Source of the DNA: Massilia sp. W12
Lineage (GTDB): Bacteria > Pseudomonadota > Gammaproteobacteria > Burkholderiales > Burkholderiaceae_D
Length of the DNA stretch: 64,000 nucleotides
Direction: 5' to 3'
Assembly (NCBI RefSeq): GCF_037300705.1
Contig: NZ_CP147776.1
Coordinates: forward strand, 4,774,001 to 4,838,000
Part shown: piece after piece, positions 8,964 through 16,648 of the stretch
Layout: each line of letters starts with the position of its first letter
Position numbering within the stretch: the first letter of the stretch is position 1
Position numbers and translations under genes: made by a program
Notes under the pieces: generated by a model
What the model was told of the DNA's origin: nothing
The model's database searches: none
The model's input: only the letters and a program-made list of their open reading frames with translations

Positions 8964-10286
8964 ATGTCACGTCCCGCATTACCGCCGATGCTGGCGCGCT
9001 TATTGCAAAACGCCGGCTGGAATCTGTTTGGCCAGGCCGCACCGCTGGCCGCCGCGCTGTTCGCGATTCCCGTGCTGCTGCACAGCATCGGCAATCAACG
9101 CTTTGGCCTGCTCTCGATCGGCTGGATGCTGATCGGCTATTTCAGCCTGTTTGATTTCGGCCTCGGGCGCGCCCTGACCCAATTGCTGGCGCAGGATCTG
9201 GCGCGCGAAGACAGCACGCAAGAAGAGCGCAACGCCTGGCTGTGGAGCGCCCTGGCCTTGCTCGGCGGCCTCGGTCTGTTGGCCGGTCTTGCCTTGTGGC
9301 TGTGCACGCCCTGGATTGTCGGCAGCGCTTTAAAGATTGAGCCGGAATTGCGCGCCGAAGCCGCCGCCGGTCTGCCCTGGCTGGCGGCGGCCTTGCCGGC
9401 GGTGGTGATTTCCAGCGCCTTGCGCGGCGTGCTGGAAGCGCATCAAGCCTTCCGCCTCTTGAATCTGGTGCGCCTGCCGCTGGGTTTGCTGACCTTTCTG
9501 GCGCCGCTGGCGGCGCTGCCGTTTTCCAAAGAAATGCCGGCCTTGTTCGCCCTGTTGAGTCTGGCGCGGATTGCCTGCAGCGGCTTGATGCTGTGGGCCT
9601 GCATGCGCGTGCATGCCGGTTTCTGGCAAGTGCGGATTGAACGCGCCCGCTTCGCCCCCCTGCTGCGCTTTGGCGGCTGGATGACGGTCACGAATGTGGT
9701 CGGGCCGCTGATGGTGAATATGGATCGCTTCCTGATCGGCAGCCTGCTCAGCTTGAGTGCGGTGGCCTACTACACCACGCCGTTTGAAATGGTGACGCGC
9801 CTGTTGATCGTCGCCGGCGCGCTCTCGACCGCCTGCTTTCCACTGTTTGCGCAACACCACAGCCGGGGCGATTGGGACGCCTTACGCCTGACCTACCGTA
9901 AAAGCCTGCTCTGGCTGGCGCTCAGCCTGGGGCCGCTGTGCGCCGGCGTAGCGCTGTTGGCGCCATGGTTGCTGGAATGGTGGCTGGGCGCAGAATACGC
10001 CCAACACAGCAGCACGGTGCTGCGCTGGCTGGCGCTGGGTGTGTTCATCAATGGCCTGGCGCATCTGCCCTTCGCCCTGGTTCAGGGACTGGGACAGGCT
10101 AAAGTCACCGCCACATTCCACTTGCTGGAACTGGCGGCCTACCTGCCGCTGCTGTATGCTTTATTGCAAATCATGGGGATTGCCGGAGTAGCCCTGGCCT
10201 GGGTCTTGCGGGTCAGTCTGGACGCCCTGCTTTTATTTGTTTATAGCGCGCGCATCTTGCGCCCGCAGCAGCCGGAACACACATGA
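8964..10286 (+). CDS. Polysaccharide flippase, Wzx/MATE-like (oligosaccharide flippase family)
   Basis: A 440-aa, very hydrophobic protein with about 12 predicted membrane segments and few charged loops, matching Wzx-type exporters that move undecaprenyl-linked glycan units across the inner membrane. Early sequence NLFGQAAPLAAALFAIPVLL and a mid-protein GGWMTVTNVVGPLMVNMDRFLIG fit the family. It starts 6 bp after the methyltransferase stop and ends in an ATGA overlap with the next glycosyltransferase. No Wzy polymerase or initiating glycosyltransferase gene is visible in the window. Confidence 0.85.
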   Translation: MSRPALPPMLARLLQNAGWNLFGQAAPLAAALFAIPVLLHSIGNQRFGLLSIGWMLIGYFSLFDFGLGRALTQLLAQDLAREDSTQEERNAWLWSALALLGGLGLLAGLALWLCTPWIVGSALKIEPELRAEAAAGLPWLAAALPAVVISSALRGVLEAHQAFRLLNLVRLPLGLLTFLAPLAALPFSKEMPALFALLSLARIACSGLMLWACMRVHAGFWQVRIERARFAPLLRFGGWMTVTNVVGPLMVNMDRFLIGSLLSLSAVAYYTTPFEMVTRLLIVAGALSTACFPLFAQHHSRGDWDALRLTYRKSLLWLALSLGPLCAGVALLAPWLLEWWLGAEYAQHSSTVLRWLALGVFINGLAHLPFALVQGLGQAKVTATFHLLELAAYLPLLYALLQIMGIAGVALAWVLRVSLDALLLFVYSARILRPQQPEHT

Positions 10287-11227
10287 CACAATTGGCGCAA
10301 CGCGAAAAACCTGTGGTGTGCGCGGTGGTAGTCAGCTACCAGCCGCAGCCGGAGCGTTTGCGCCGTCTGTTGGAAACCATGGTGTTGCAAGCGAATGCGG
10401 TGCTGGTGGTGGACAATGGCAGCCGCGCCCAAAGCGCATTGCAAAACCTGGTGCAAGAGGCCGGCGCCTACTTTCTGCCGCTGGCGGAAAACATCGGTCT
10501 GGCGGCCGGTTTTAATCGCGGCATCGCTTGGGCCATGGCGCGCAACGCCAGCCACGTCATGCTGTTTGACCAGGACAGCGCGCCCACGCCCTCGATGCTG
10601 CGGCAAATGCTGTTCGCGGAAAACTGGATCTTGCAACAAGGCTTGCCGCTGGCCGCGCTGGGGCCGGCGTTTGTCGATGTCAAAACCCGCGTGATGGGCG
10701 ATGTGATCGGCCCCGAAGCCTGGTTTACGCGACGCAAACGGCAACCCGATCTGGCCATGCTGATCCGCGCCGCCTATCTGATTTCTTCCGGCAAACTGAT
10801 CCGCACCAGCGTCTTGCGCGAAGTCGGTTTGATGGATGAAAAACTGTTCATCGATGCGGTGGACACCGAATGGTGTTTGCGCGCGCGCAACCTGGGGCTG
10901 GAATGTTTTTGCGTCACCGACGCCATGATGCAACACGACTTAGGGGACAGCTCAACCAGCATAGGCAAACGCAAGATTGCTTTGCACAGTCCTTTGCGTC
11001 ACTATTACATCATGCGCAATGCGATTTTATTGATGCGCATGGCGCATATCCCCTGGCGCTTTAAATGCACGGAAGCGTATAAAAGCCTGCGGCGCCTGAT
11101 TGGCTGGACACTGCTGTGCCGGCCACGCCTGAAGCATTTACAATACATGTTGCGCGGGATTGTTGACGGTTTGCGCGGTAAAAGCGGCCCGGCGGATCGT
11201 CCGCCGGCGGATTCTGGTGGAGCATAG
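10283..11227 (+). CDS. Glycosyltransferase family 2, probable rhamnosyltransferase
   Basis: A GT-A fold enzyme of 314 aa: CAVVVSYQP at the N-terminus, VVDNGS, an NIGLAAGFNRGI nucleotide-binding stretch and the FDQDSAP metal site (D-x-D region). The later FIDAVDTEWCLRA block with a following HDLGDS is typical of the rhamnosyltransferase subfamily (RfbF type), which fits the dTDP-rhamnose genes upstream. It overlaps the flippase gene by 4 bp. Donor specificity is inferred from context and subfamily resemblance. Confidence 0.85.
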   Translation: MTQLAQREKPVVCAVVVSYQPQPERLRRLLETMVLQANAVLVVDNGSRAQSALQNLVQEAGAYFLPLAENIGLAAGFNRGIAWAMARNASHVMLFDQDSAPTPSMLRQMLFAENWILQQGLPLAALGPAFVDVKTRVMGDVIGPEAWFTRRKRQPDLAMLIRAAYLISSGKLIRTSVLREVGLMDEKLFIDAVDTEWCLRARNLGLECFCVTDAMMQHDLGDSSTSIGKRKIALHSPLRHYYIMRNAILLMRMAHIPWRFKCTEAYKSLRRLIGWTLLCRPRLKHLQYMLRGIVDGLRGKSGPADRPPADSGGA

Positions 11228-11234
11228 CAGCAGC

Positions 11235-12014
11235 ATGAGCGATCTTATCTTGAGCATTTCCATTGTCAGCCATGGCCATGCGCAGCATGTGCAACAGCTG
11301 CTGGAAGATCTCGTGCATTGCGCGCCCGCCAACGCCGAAGTAATCCTGACCCATAATCTGCCGGAGCAGATCAGCTTGCCGCCCAAGCTGCCGTTTGCCA
11401 TCAAACAGGTGCACAACCCGGCGCCAAAAGGTTTCGCCGCCAATCACAACCACGCTTTTTCACTCTCGCGCGGGGCGTATTTTGTGATCTTGAATCCGGA
11501 TGTGCGCCTGCCGGAAAATCCCTTCCCGCAATTGTTAGCGCTGTTTGCACATCATCCCAAAGCGCTGGCCGCGCCGCTGATTGTGAATCAGCATGGCATG
11601 GTGGAAGACAGCGCGCGCAATTTTCCGACCCCGCTGTTATTGATGAAAAAAGCCGCCGGCAAGCTGTTCCGCTTCCGGCTGGCGCAAGACCAGGTGCCGG
11701 CCAAAGATGACTGGCTGATGCCGGACTGGGTAGCCGGCATGTTCATCATGGCGCCGCGCGCGGTGTATGAACATTTGCGCGGTTTGAATGAACACTATTT
11801 CCTGTATTACGAAGACGTGGATTTTTGCGCGCGCGCCCGTCTGGCCGGCTGCGACATCCTGGTCAACCGCAATGTGCGCGTGGTGCATGAAGCACAGCGC
11901 GACAGCCATAAAAAAGCGCGCTATCTGCTGTGGCATATGAAAAGCGCGCTCAAATTTTTCACCTCGCAGGCGTATTTGCGCATCAGCTGGCGCCGTCTGA
12001 CCGGCGCATTGTGA
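11235..12014 (+). CDS. Glycosyltransferase family 2 (WbbL-like)
   Basis: A 259-aa GT2 enzyme. SISIVSHGHAQHV opens the GT-A fold; FAANHNHAF and ILNPDVRLPENPF (D-x-R variant of the metal site) follow; the YYEDVDFCARA acceptor/catalytic block is conserved. The start ATG 11235 is 7 bp after the previous stop; an upstream in-frame start at 11160 would overlap the preceding gene and is not family-like. A rhamnosyltransferase role is plausible because WbbL relatives use dTDP-rhamnose, but it is not shown. Confidence 0.85.
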   Translation: MSDLILSISIVSHGHAQHVQQLLEDLVHCAPANAEVILTHNLPEQISLPPKLPFAIKQVHNPAPKGFAANHNHAFSLSRGAYFVILNPDVRLPENPFPQLLALFAHHPKALAAPLIVNQHGMVEDSARNFPTPLLLMKKAAGKLFRFRLAQDQVPAKDDWLMPDWVAGMFIMAPRAVYEHLRGLNEHYFLYYEDVDFCARARLAGCDILVNRNVRVVHEAQRDSHKKARYLLWHMKSALKFFTSQAYLRISWRRLTGAL

Positions 12015-12021
12015 GGCGGCC

Positions 12022-12948
12022 ATGCGTATCTTAGTCACCGGGGCGCAAGGCTTCGTCGGCGCCGCCTTGTGCGCCAGCCTGCGCCAACAAGGCCACCAGG
12101 TCATGGCCCTTGCGCGCCGCCCGGCGCCCGATACCATTTGCCTCGAAATGGGGCCGCAGACCGATTGGTCGCCGCACCTGGCCGGGGTGGAGGCGATTGT
12201 GCATTGCGCCGCGCGCGTGCATTTGATGCAAGACGCGGCCAGCGACCCGCTGGCGGCCTATCGCGCCGCGAATTGCGCAGCCACCCTGCAATTGGCGCGC
12301 GCCGCCGCCGCCGCCGGCGTGCAACGTTTTGTCTTCCTCTCCAGCATCAAGGTGAACGGCGAAGAAAGCGCACAAGCTTACCGCGCCGACACCCCGCCGG
12401 CGCCGCAAGATCCGTATGGCGTCTCGAAATGGGAAGCGGAACAAGGCTTGCTGGCCTTGGCGCAGCGCAGCGCGCTGCAAGTCTGCATCATCCGCCCGCC
12501 CTTGATTTACGGCGCTGGCGTAAAGGCGAATTTCCGCCAGCTGCTGAACCTGGTGCGGCGCGGTTTGCCGCTGCCCCTGGCCAACATCGACAACCGGCGC
12601 AGCCTGCTGTATCTGGGCAATTTGCTGGATTTGATCAGCCTGTGTTTGCAACACCCGCAAGCCGCCAACCGCACCTTTTTAGCCAGCGACGGCGAGGATG
12701 TCAGCACGCCGCAACTCATCCGCACCATCGCCGCCGCCCAGGGCCGCAGCGTGCGCCTGCTGCCCTGCCCGCCCGCCCTGCTGGCGCTGGTCTGCCGTCT
12801 GCTGGGCCGCAGCAGCGCCTGGCAACGCCTGGCCGGCTCGCTGCAAGTCGATAGCAGCGCGGCGCGTGATTTGTTGGGCTGGACGCCACCGTACAGCATG
12901 GCGCGGGGGTTGCAGGAGATGCTGGCGGCGGAGCAAGCATCGCATTGA
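12022..12948 (+). CDS. NAD-dependent epimerase/dehydratase (SDR, UDP-sugar type)
   Basis: A 308-aa extended SDR with an N-terminal TGAQGFVGAAL cofactor motif, FLSSIKVNGE (catalytic Ser region) and YGVSKWEAE (Tyr-x3-Lys). The short C-terminal part resembles the UDP-glucose 4-epimerase/WbiG/WbpV group, often followed in O-antigen clusters by a WecA/WbpL-type initiating transferase. Here no such gene follows; about 290 bp of apparently non-coding DNA comes next, so the cluster seems cut short. It is the last gene of the rfbB operon, 7 bp after the previous stop. Confidence 0.85.
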   Translation: MRILVTGAQGFVGAALCASLRQQGHQVMALARRPAPDTICLEMGPQTDWSPHLAGVEAIVHCAARVHLMQDAASDPLAAYRAANCAATLQLARAAAAAGVQRFVFLSSIKVNGEESAQAYRADTPPAPQDPYGVSKWEAEQGLLALAQRSALQVCIIRPPLIYGAGVKANFRQLLNLVRRGLPLPLANIDNRRSLLYLGNLLDLISLCLQHPQAANRTFLASDGEDVSTPQLIRTIAAAQGRSVRLLPCPPALLALVCRLLGRSSAWQRLAGSLQVDSSAARDLLGWTPPYSMARGLQEMLAAEQASH

Positions 12949-13239
12949 AAATGCGAACGGCGTCAGATTTCACGGGTATCGGCGCGGCTGACTCGAATTC
13001 CTTTTTGTATCCACCGCTGTCGGAAGCCGGCTTATCGCTGCGCTCAACCCAGCCTGCGATTTGGGCTGGAAGACGGCTGAACGGTCTTTGTTCCGATGAT
13101 CTGCTGCAATCCGTTTGTAAGCTGCGCGCCTGGCGCGCCGACTAAACATCAAGCCGCCCCGCACTGGCATTTCCCGCTCTGCCGCGCTAAGCTGCATCAG
13201 TAAGCTTGACGATTTTTTCTATCCGGGATCAGTAAGCAC

Positions 13240-14223
13240 ATGGCAATTTCCGGCATTTCCGCGAACCCGTATTACGCCTATGCGCCCCCGGCGCAGGGCG
13301 GGGCGCGCACGCGCGAGGAAGGCGCGGCGGCGCAGCCGGAAAAAGTGGCAGGGGCGACGGCAGGAGCCGCCCCCACGGCGGCCCAGGCTGCCGCCGGTTT
13401 GCCGCCCGGTCAAAGGGTGCAAGCCGGCGCTGACAGCCAGGCCGCACGAAACAACACAGGGCGCAAAGCGGAGGAAAGCGGCGCGCCGCAAGCCAGGGAT
13501 GAAGCGGGGAAAAAAGCCGACGCCGGCAGTGCGCGCAAAAGCGACGGCAGCGCATTTTCTGAAGAGGAATTGGCGCAAATCGCTAAATTGCAGGCGCGCG
13601 ACCGCGAAGTGCGTCAGCATGAAATGGCGCATCTGGCCGCCGCTGGCGGCCTGGCCACCTCGGGCGCCAGTTTCAGCTATCAAAAAGGGCCGGACGGCGT
13701 GAATTACGCGATTGGCGGTGAAGTCAGCATCGACACCTCCAGCGGCAGCACGCCACAGGAAACGATTCAGCGCGCGCGCACCATCCAGGCCGCCGCGCTG
13801 GCCCCGGCCTCGCCATCCGGCGCCGACCGCGCCGTGGCGGCGGCGGCGCAGCAAATGGAATTGCAGGCGCGCGCCGAATTGGCCAGCAGCGCCATCAGCG
13901 CGCCGCAAGAAGACGGGGCGGAAACGGTGGGCGCAACTGAGGCCGCCAAAGAGGCGCAAGTCAAAGACCCGGCGCAAGTCGCGCGCGATGTGGCGCAAGC
14001 GCTGGCGGAAAGTCTGCCGCCGCCGGTGCAGGCGACGACGGCCAGCGGCAACGCGCCGCAAGCCGCACAAGCCGGCGTATCCGCGCCGGGCGCACTCAGT
14101 CCAGGACAGCGCGCCAATGCGCCTGAGAACACAAACCCCTTCCCGCCGCAACGCAACAGCCAATTGGCGCGCGCCTACGGCGATGAAGCGCCGCGCCAAC
14201 CAAATCTGCGCGCCATTGCATAG
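13240..14223 (+). CDS. SprA-related putative metalloprotease
   Basis: A 327-aa protein with a low-complexity Ala/Gln/Arg-rich N-terminal half and a conserved core: residues about 120-185 contain DREVRQHEMAHLAAAGG (an HExxH zinc motif, His127/Glu128/His131), then FSYQKGPDGVNYAIGGEVSID and a following TIQRARTIQAAALAP. This matches the family called SprA-related or putative metalloprotease CJM1_0395 type, whose function is not established. No signal peptide is seen. The tail (from about residue 225) is again Ala/Gln-rich and not conserved. A 102-aa gene follows 8 bp later, probably cotranscribed. Confidence 0.75.
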   Translation: MAISGISANPYYAYAPPAQGGARTREEGAAAQPEKVAGATAGAAPTAAQAAAGLPPGQRVQAGADSQAARNNTGRKAEESGAPQARDEAGKKADAGSARKSDGSAFSEEELAQIAKLQARDREVRQHEMAHLAAAGGLATSGASFSYQKGPDGVNYAIGGEVSIDTSSGSTPQETIQRARTIQAAALAPASPSGADRAVAAAAQQMELQARAELASSAISAPQEDGAETVGATEAAKEAQVKDPAQVARDVAQALAESLPPPVQATTASGNAPQAAQAGVSAPGALSPGQRANAPENTNPFPPQRNSQLARAYGDEAPRQPNLRAIA

Positions 14224-14231
14224 GAATCAAT

Positions 14232-14540
14232 ATGGAACTGCAAGCCATCAGCAACCGCGCCACGCTGCAAGCCATCAGCAGCAGTCAAGCGCCAGCCGCG
14301 TTAAGCAGCGAAAAAAACCTGAGTGCAGCGGCGTGCGGCCCGGGGTGCGCATGTGACGCCTGCGCACCCGGCGCTGCCGCACTGGGCAGCGCAAGCGAAC
14401 AAGTCAGTTTGAGCAGCCAGGGCTTGGCGCTGGCCGCTGGACAAGGGGTGGAAAAAACACAAAGCGCGCCGCCGCTGGCCGGTTTTTCCAGCCTGCTGCT
14501 GCCCAAGGCGCAGCAAGCGGCGCTGGCGTATCAAAGCTGA
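14232..14540 (+). CDS. Small hypothetical protein with a Cys cluster
   Basis: 102 aa, starting 8 bp after the SprA-like gene with GGAATC ahead of the ATG. Mostly Ala/Ser/Leu/Gln, with a single compact cluster of four cysteines (CGPGCACDAC) at about residues 35-44 that could hold a metal or form disulfides. No signal peptide or membrane segment. It may partner the SprA-like protein because of spacing. Not recognised as a named family. Convergent with the YHS gene, leaving 12 bp between them. Confidence 0.55.
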   Translation: MELQAISNRATLQAISSSQAPAALSSEKNLSAAACGPGCACDACAPGAAALGSASEQVSLSSQGLALAAGQGVEKTQSAPPLAGFSSLLLPKAQQAALAYQS

Positions 14541-14552
14541 GCCGCTGCCGGC

Positions 14553-15032
14553 TTATTTTTCCACATAGGTTCCGGCTTTCAACTCCGGCCAGTTTTTATC
14601 CGCCGCCTGCACATAGCCAGGAATATCTTTTTGCCAGCGCTTGAGTACGCGCTGGCTCAAATTCAGATACAGCTTGCCATCCACCACTTTGAATGCCTGC
14701 GGATCAATTTCCGGCGCATAACCTTGCGCCACGCCATAGGCGCAATAGCCGCCGTATTGCGGCGCATATTTTTCCGGCTGTGCTTTGAAGGCGTCCAGAT
14801 TGCTTTGGCTGGCGAAATGCCAGGTTGCGCCCTGCCAGACATGGCGCAGCTCGGGCTTGCCCTTGTGCGCTTTCTTTTCAGTGAAATAGGCAACCGGATC
14901 ATAACCACGGATCGCCCCTTCGGCGGTGGAAAATACCGGCGCCACCGGCTGGCCGGCCCAGGCGCTGGCGCACAAAGTGAGCGCGGCGCCAAGTTGTGCA
15001 AAACGGGCAGTGGGATGGAAACAAATGCGCAT
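14553..15032 (-). CDS. YHS domain-containing secreted protein
   Basis: A 159-aa protein with an N-terminal signal peptide (hydrophobic AQLGAALTLCASAWA, cleavage likely after AWA) and a YHS-type core: GAIRGYDPVAYF, HVWQGATWHFAS, NLDAFKAQPEKYAPQYGGYCAYGVAQG. YHS proteins often bind metals through a Cys; here the Cys in GYCAYG is present. The start at 15032 (MRICFHPTARF) has a good AGGAG site; upstream starts add a non-family stretch. Probably periplasmic; role unknown, but family members sit near copper and other metal systems. Confidence 0.85.
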   Translation of the reverse strand: MRICFHPTARFAQLGAALTLCASAWAGQPVAPVFSTAEGAIRGYDPVAYFTEKKAHKGKPELRHVWQGATWHFASQSNLDAFKAQPEKYAPQYGGYCAYGVAQGYAPEIDPQAFKVVDGKLYLNLSQRVLKRWQKDIPGYVQAADKNWPELKAGTYVEK

Positions 15033-15102
15033 AACAAGCTCCTGTGATCGGGTCTTGCTTGGTCGCGCCAACTGCGGCAAACCTTACAGCCACGCCGCAG
15101 AT

Positions 15103-15852
15103 TCAGAGCAGATTTTCGAGCGCCTCAATATCCGCCGCCAAGTCCAAGGGCAGATAACACAGCACTTCCAGTTCGCGGTCGAGATAAATTTCGCGCCGGG
15201 GCCGCGTCTGGCTCAATTCCTGCATCACAGCGTCGCGCTGCTGCAGCAGGCTGTGAATGGCGGGGCGGTACAAGCTCAACAGGGCGCGCAATAATTGATT
15301 CACCTGGCGCACGCCGCGCCGTCCTTTGACTTGAAACGCATCCAGACCGCGCACGCTTTGCTGAAAGTTAAGCCATGGCCCTTTGCTGACCCAGCGATTA
15401 ACGCAAAACAGGCCGGCGGGCTGGCCTTGCGCATCCATCGAGATCGCCAATAAATGCGCCGGCGAAATATTGCGGCCCGGGCGGGCGCGCTTGATGCCGG
15501 CTTGCTGCGGCAAAATGTATAAATGAAAATGCCCATGCTCTTCAAACGGGCGCAAGGCAGAGCTGTGCGCATGGTAAAAATATTGTGAGGCGTTGACCTC
15601 ATCGCGCACGTCGGCATCGGGGTAATGCTGCCATTCGACAAACTCGCGTTCGCCGATCAGCGCTTGCACGGCCTGGGTTTCCTGTTGCGCCAATTCCTGC
15701 ATGGCGCGCACCAGGGCGCAGGCGGCGCGCCAACAATCTTTCAGCTCACGGCGCGGCAAGGCCGCCCAATTGCGCCAGTGCGGCATCATCACGGGCAATT
15801 CTGCAAGGCTTAAGGCGCTCGGCGCGGCGGTGGAGATGGTGGCGGCGGTCAT
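15103..15852 (-). CDS. Conserved hypothetical protein with HGHFHLY motif
   Basis: A 249-aa soluble protein. The centre holds an EEHGHFHLYIL block, an NISPAHLLAISMDAQG segment and a CVNRWVSKGPW segment, which read like conserved family motifs. It resembles an uncharacterised proteobacterial family (possibly DUF6969), but I cannot name it with certainty. It begins 78 bp after the Cys-rich peptide gene on the same strand; a terminator hairpin lies between, so it may be read only partly from the upstream promoter. The clustered His residues suggest, without proof, a metal or nucleotide site. Confidence 0.7.
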   Translation of the reverse strand: MTAATISTAAPSALSLAELPVMMPHWRNWAALPRRELKDCWRAACALVRAMQELAQQETQAVQALIGEREFVEWQHYPDADVRDEVNASQYFYHAHSSALRPFEEHGHFHLYILPQQAGIKRARPGRNISPAHLLAISMDAQGQPAGLFCVNRWVSKGPWLNFQQSVRGLDAFQVKGRRGVRQVNQLLRALLSLYRPAIHSLLQQRDAVMQELSQTRPRREIYLDRELEVLCYLPLDLAADIEALENLL

Positions 15853-15871
15853 GACGGGGAAATGCAGGTGG

Positions 15872-15901
15872 AAAAAAGCCGGGGCGGCAAACCCCGGCTT
15901 T
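15872..15901 (-). terminator. Rho-independent terminator after the Cys-rich peptide gene
   Basis: Perfect 10-bp stem AAAGCCGGGG / CCCCGGCTTT with a 7-nt loop, followed on the minus strand by a run of six U. It lies directly downstream of the Cys-rich peptide gene and just ahead of the next gene, so it could act as an attenuator between them. Confidence 0.85.
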
Positions 15902-15930
15902 GGCGAACGGCGCGAGCCGGGCCGGCAAAA

Positions 15931-16260
15931 TTACTTGGCCGGTGCGCAACCGGTTTTCGCGGTTGACGGCGAGCAGCTGGCCTTTTGGGTGGCTGGCGCG
16001 CAACCGGTTTTGCCGGCAGCTTTCTTCGGTGCGCAAGCTTTTTTAGGCGTACATGCCGCTTTCTTCGGGGCGCAAGCTTTTTTCGCAGCAGCACAGCTGG
16101 TTTTGGCGGCGCAACCGGTTTTGGCGGCGCAGCTGGCCGGGGACTTGGCTGCGCAGCTGGCCGGGGAAGACGCCACAGCCGGGGTGACGGTCACGGCAGC
16201 GGCGGCCACGACGGATGCGCCAACCACTTTCTTCAGAGTGCTGGAGAGGGAAGATTTCAT
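15931..16260 (-). CDS. Exported Cys/Lys/Ala-rich repeat peptide, possible metal binder
   Basis: A 109-aa protein from ATG 16260 with a strong AGGAG site. Residues 1-30 are a signal peptide (Lys-containing N-region, then Ala/Val-rich core ending near AVAS). The mature part contains almost only C, A, K, P, S, T and G, with ten cysteines (36, 44, 50, 56, 63, 70, 76, 87, 96, 105) spaced 6-11 residues apart in imperfect repeats such as CAAKTS and CAPKKA. It has no aromatic residue. It resembles Cys-rich metal-buffering peptides in general style, but not DUF2282 bufferins, and no DUF692/DUF2063 partner is adjacent. A function in metal or redox buffering is inferred from composition only. Confidence 0.7.
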   Translation of the reverse strand: MKSSLSSTLKKVVGASVVAAAAVTVTPAVASSPASCAAKSPASCAAKTGCAAKTSCAAAKKACAPKKAACTPKKACAPKKAAGKTGCAPATQKASCSPSTAKTGCAPAK

Positions 16261-16648
16261 TATTAAGCTCCTGTTGAACGGGAAACGCCTGTAGAGAGGC
16301 TGAGAAGATGAAACGCTGCAAATACTACTGATGTTTAGTCGCAGTTGCACGAAAATTCTTGCCTGATCAATCCAAATGATTCGCAAAAACAACGAAAATC
16401 TTGAGATTTCAAATAATGTTATAAAAATATTTTGATCCACATCAAATCAGTCGAATATTGCATGCTGTTTTTTGCTGCATGACACAACAGCTGCTTATGC
16501 CGATTTACGCAAAACAGCACGCTTGGCCGGATTGCCGGCGCAGTAAATCTGATTCAGACGCGCCGCGCATTGTGCAATAATCATGCGAGCCGTCAGCGCA
16601 CGGCGCGTCAGGTGTATTTTCAGAACTTCCTTTTCGCACAGGACTGGC
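16261..16648. other. Divergent AT-rich control region (388 bp)
   Basis: Lies between the Cys-rich peptide gene (minus) and the GAF gene (plus). The part from about 16320 to 16470 is clearly AT-rich compared with its flanks and holds the FNR-type box at 16432-16445 and TATAA-like runs on both strands. No convincing gene was seen in it; long minus-strand open frames there lack a ribosome site. Confidence 0.6.
16432..16445. promoter_or_regulatory. FNR/ANR-type box
   Basis: TTGATCCACATCAA is a perfect match to the FNR consensus TTGAT-N4-ATCAA, as an uninterrupted palindrome in the AT-rich divergent region. It sits 172 bp upstream of the Cys-rich peptide start and 204 bp upstream of the GAF gene start. 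Which gene it serves cannot be decided from sequence; oxygen-responsive control is the inference. Confidence 0.65.

Noticed and set aside
12970-13197. A 75-codon minus-strand frame in the gap after the SDR gene
   Set aside because: No ribosome binding site, no recognisable protein pattern, and composition like random intergenic DNA.
15931-16260. Assignment of the Cys-rich peptide to DUF2282 bufferins
   Set aside because: Cys spacing and composition differ and no DUF692 or DUF2063 genes are adjacent.
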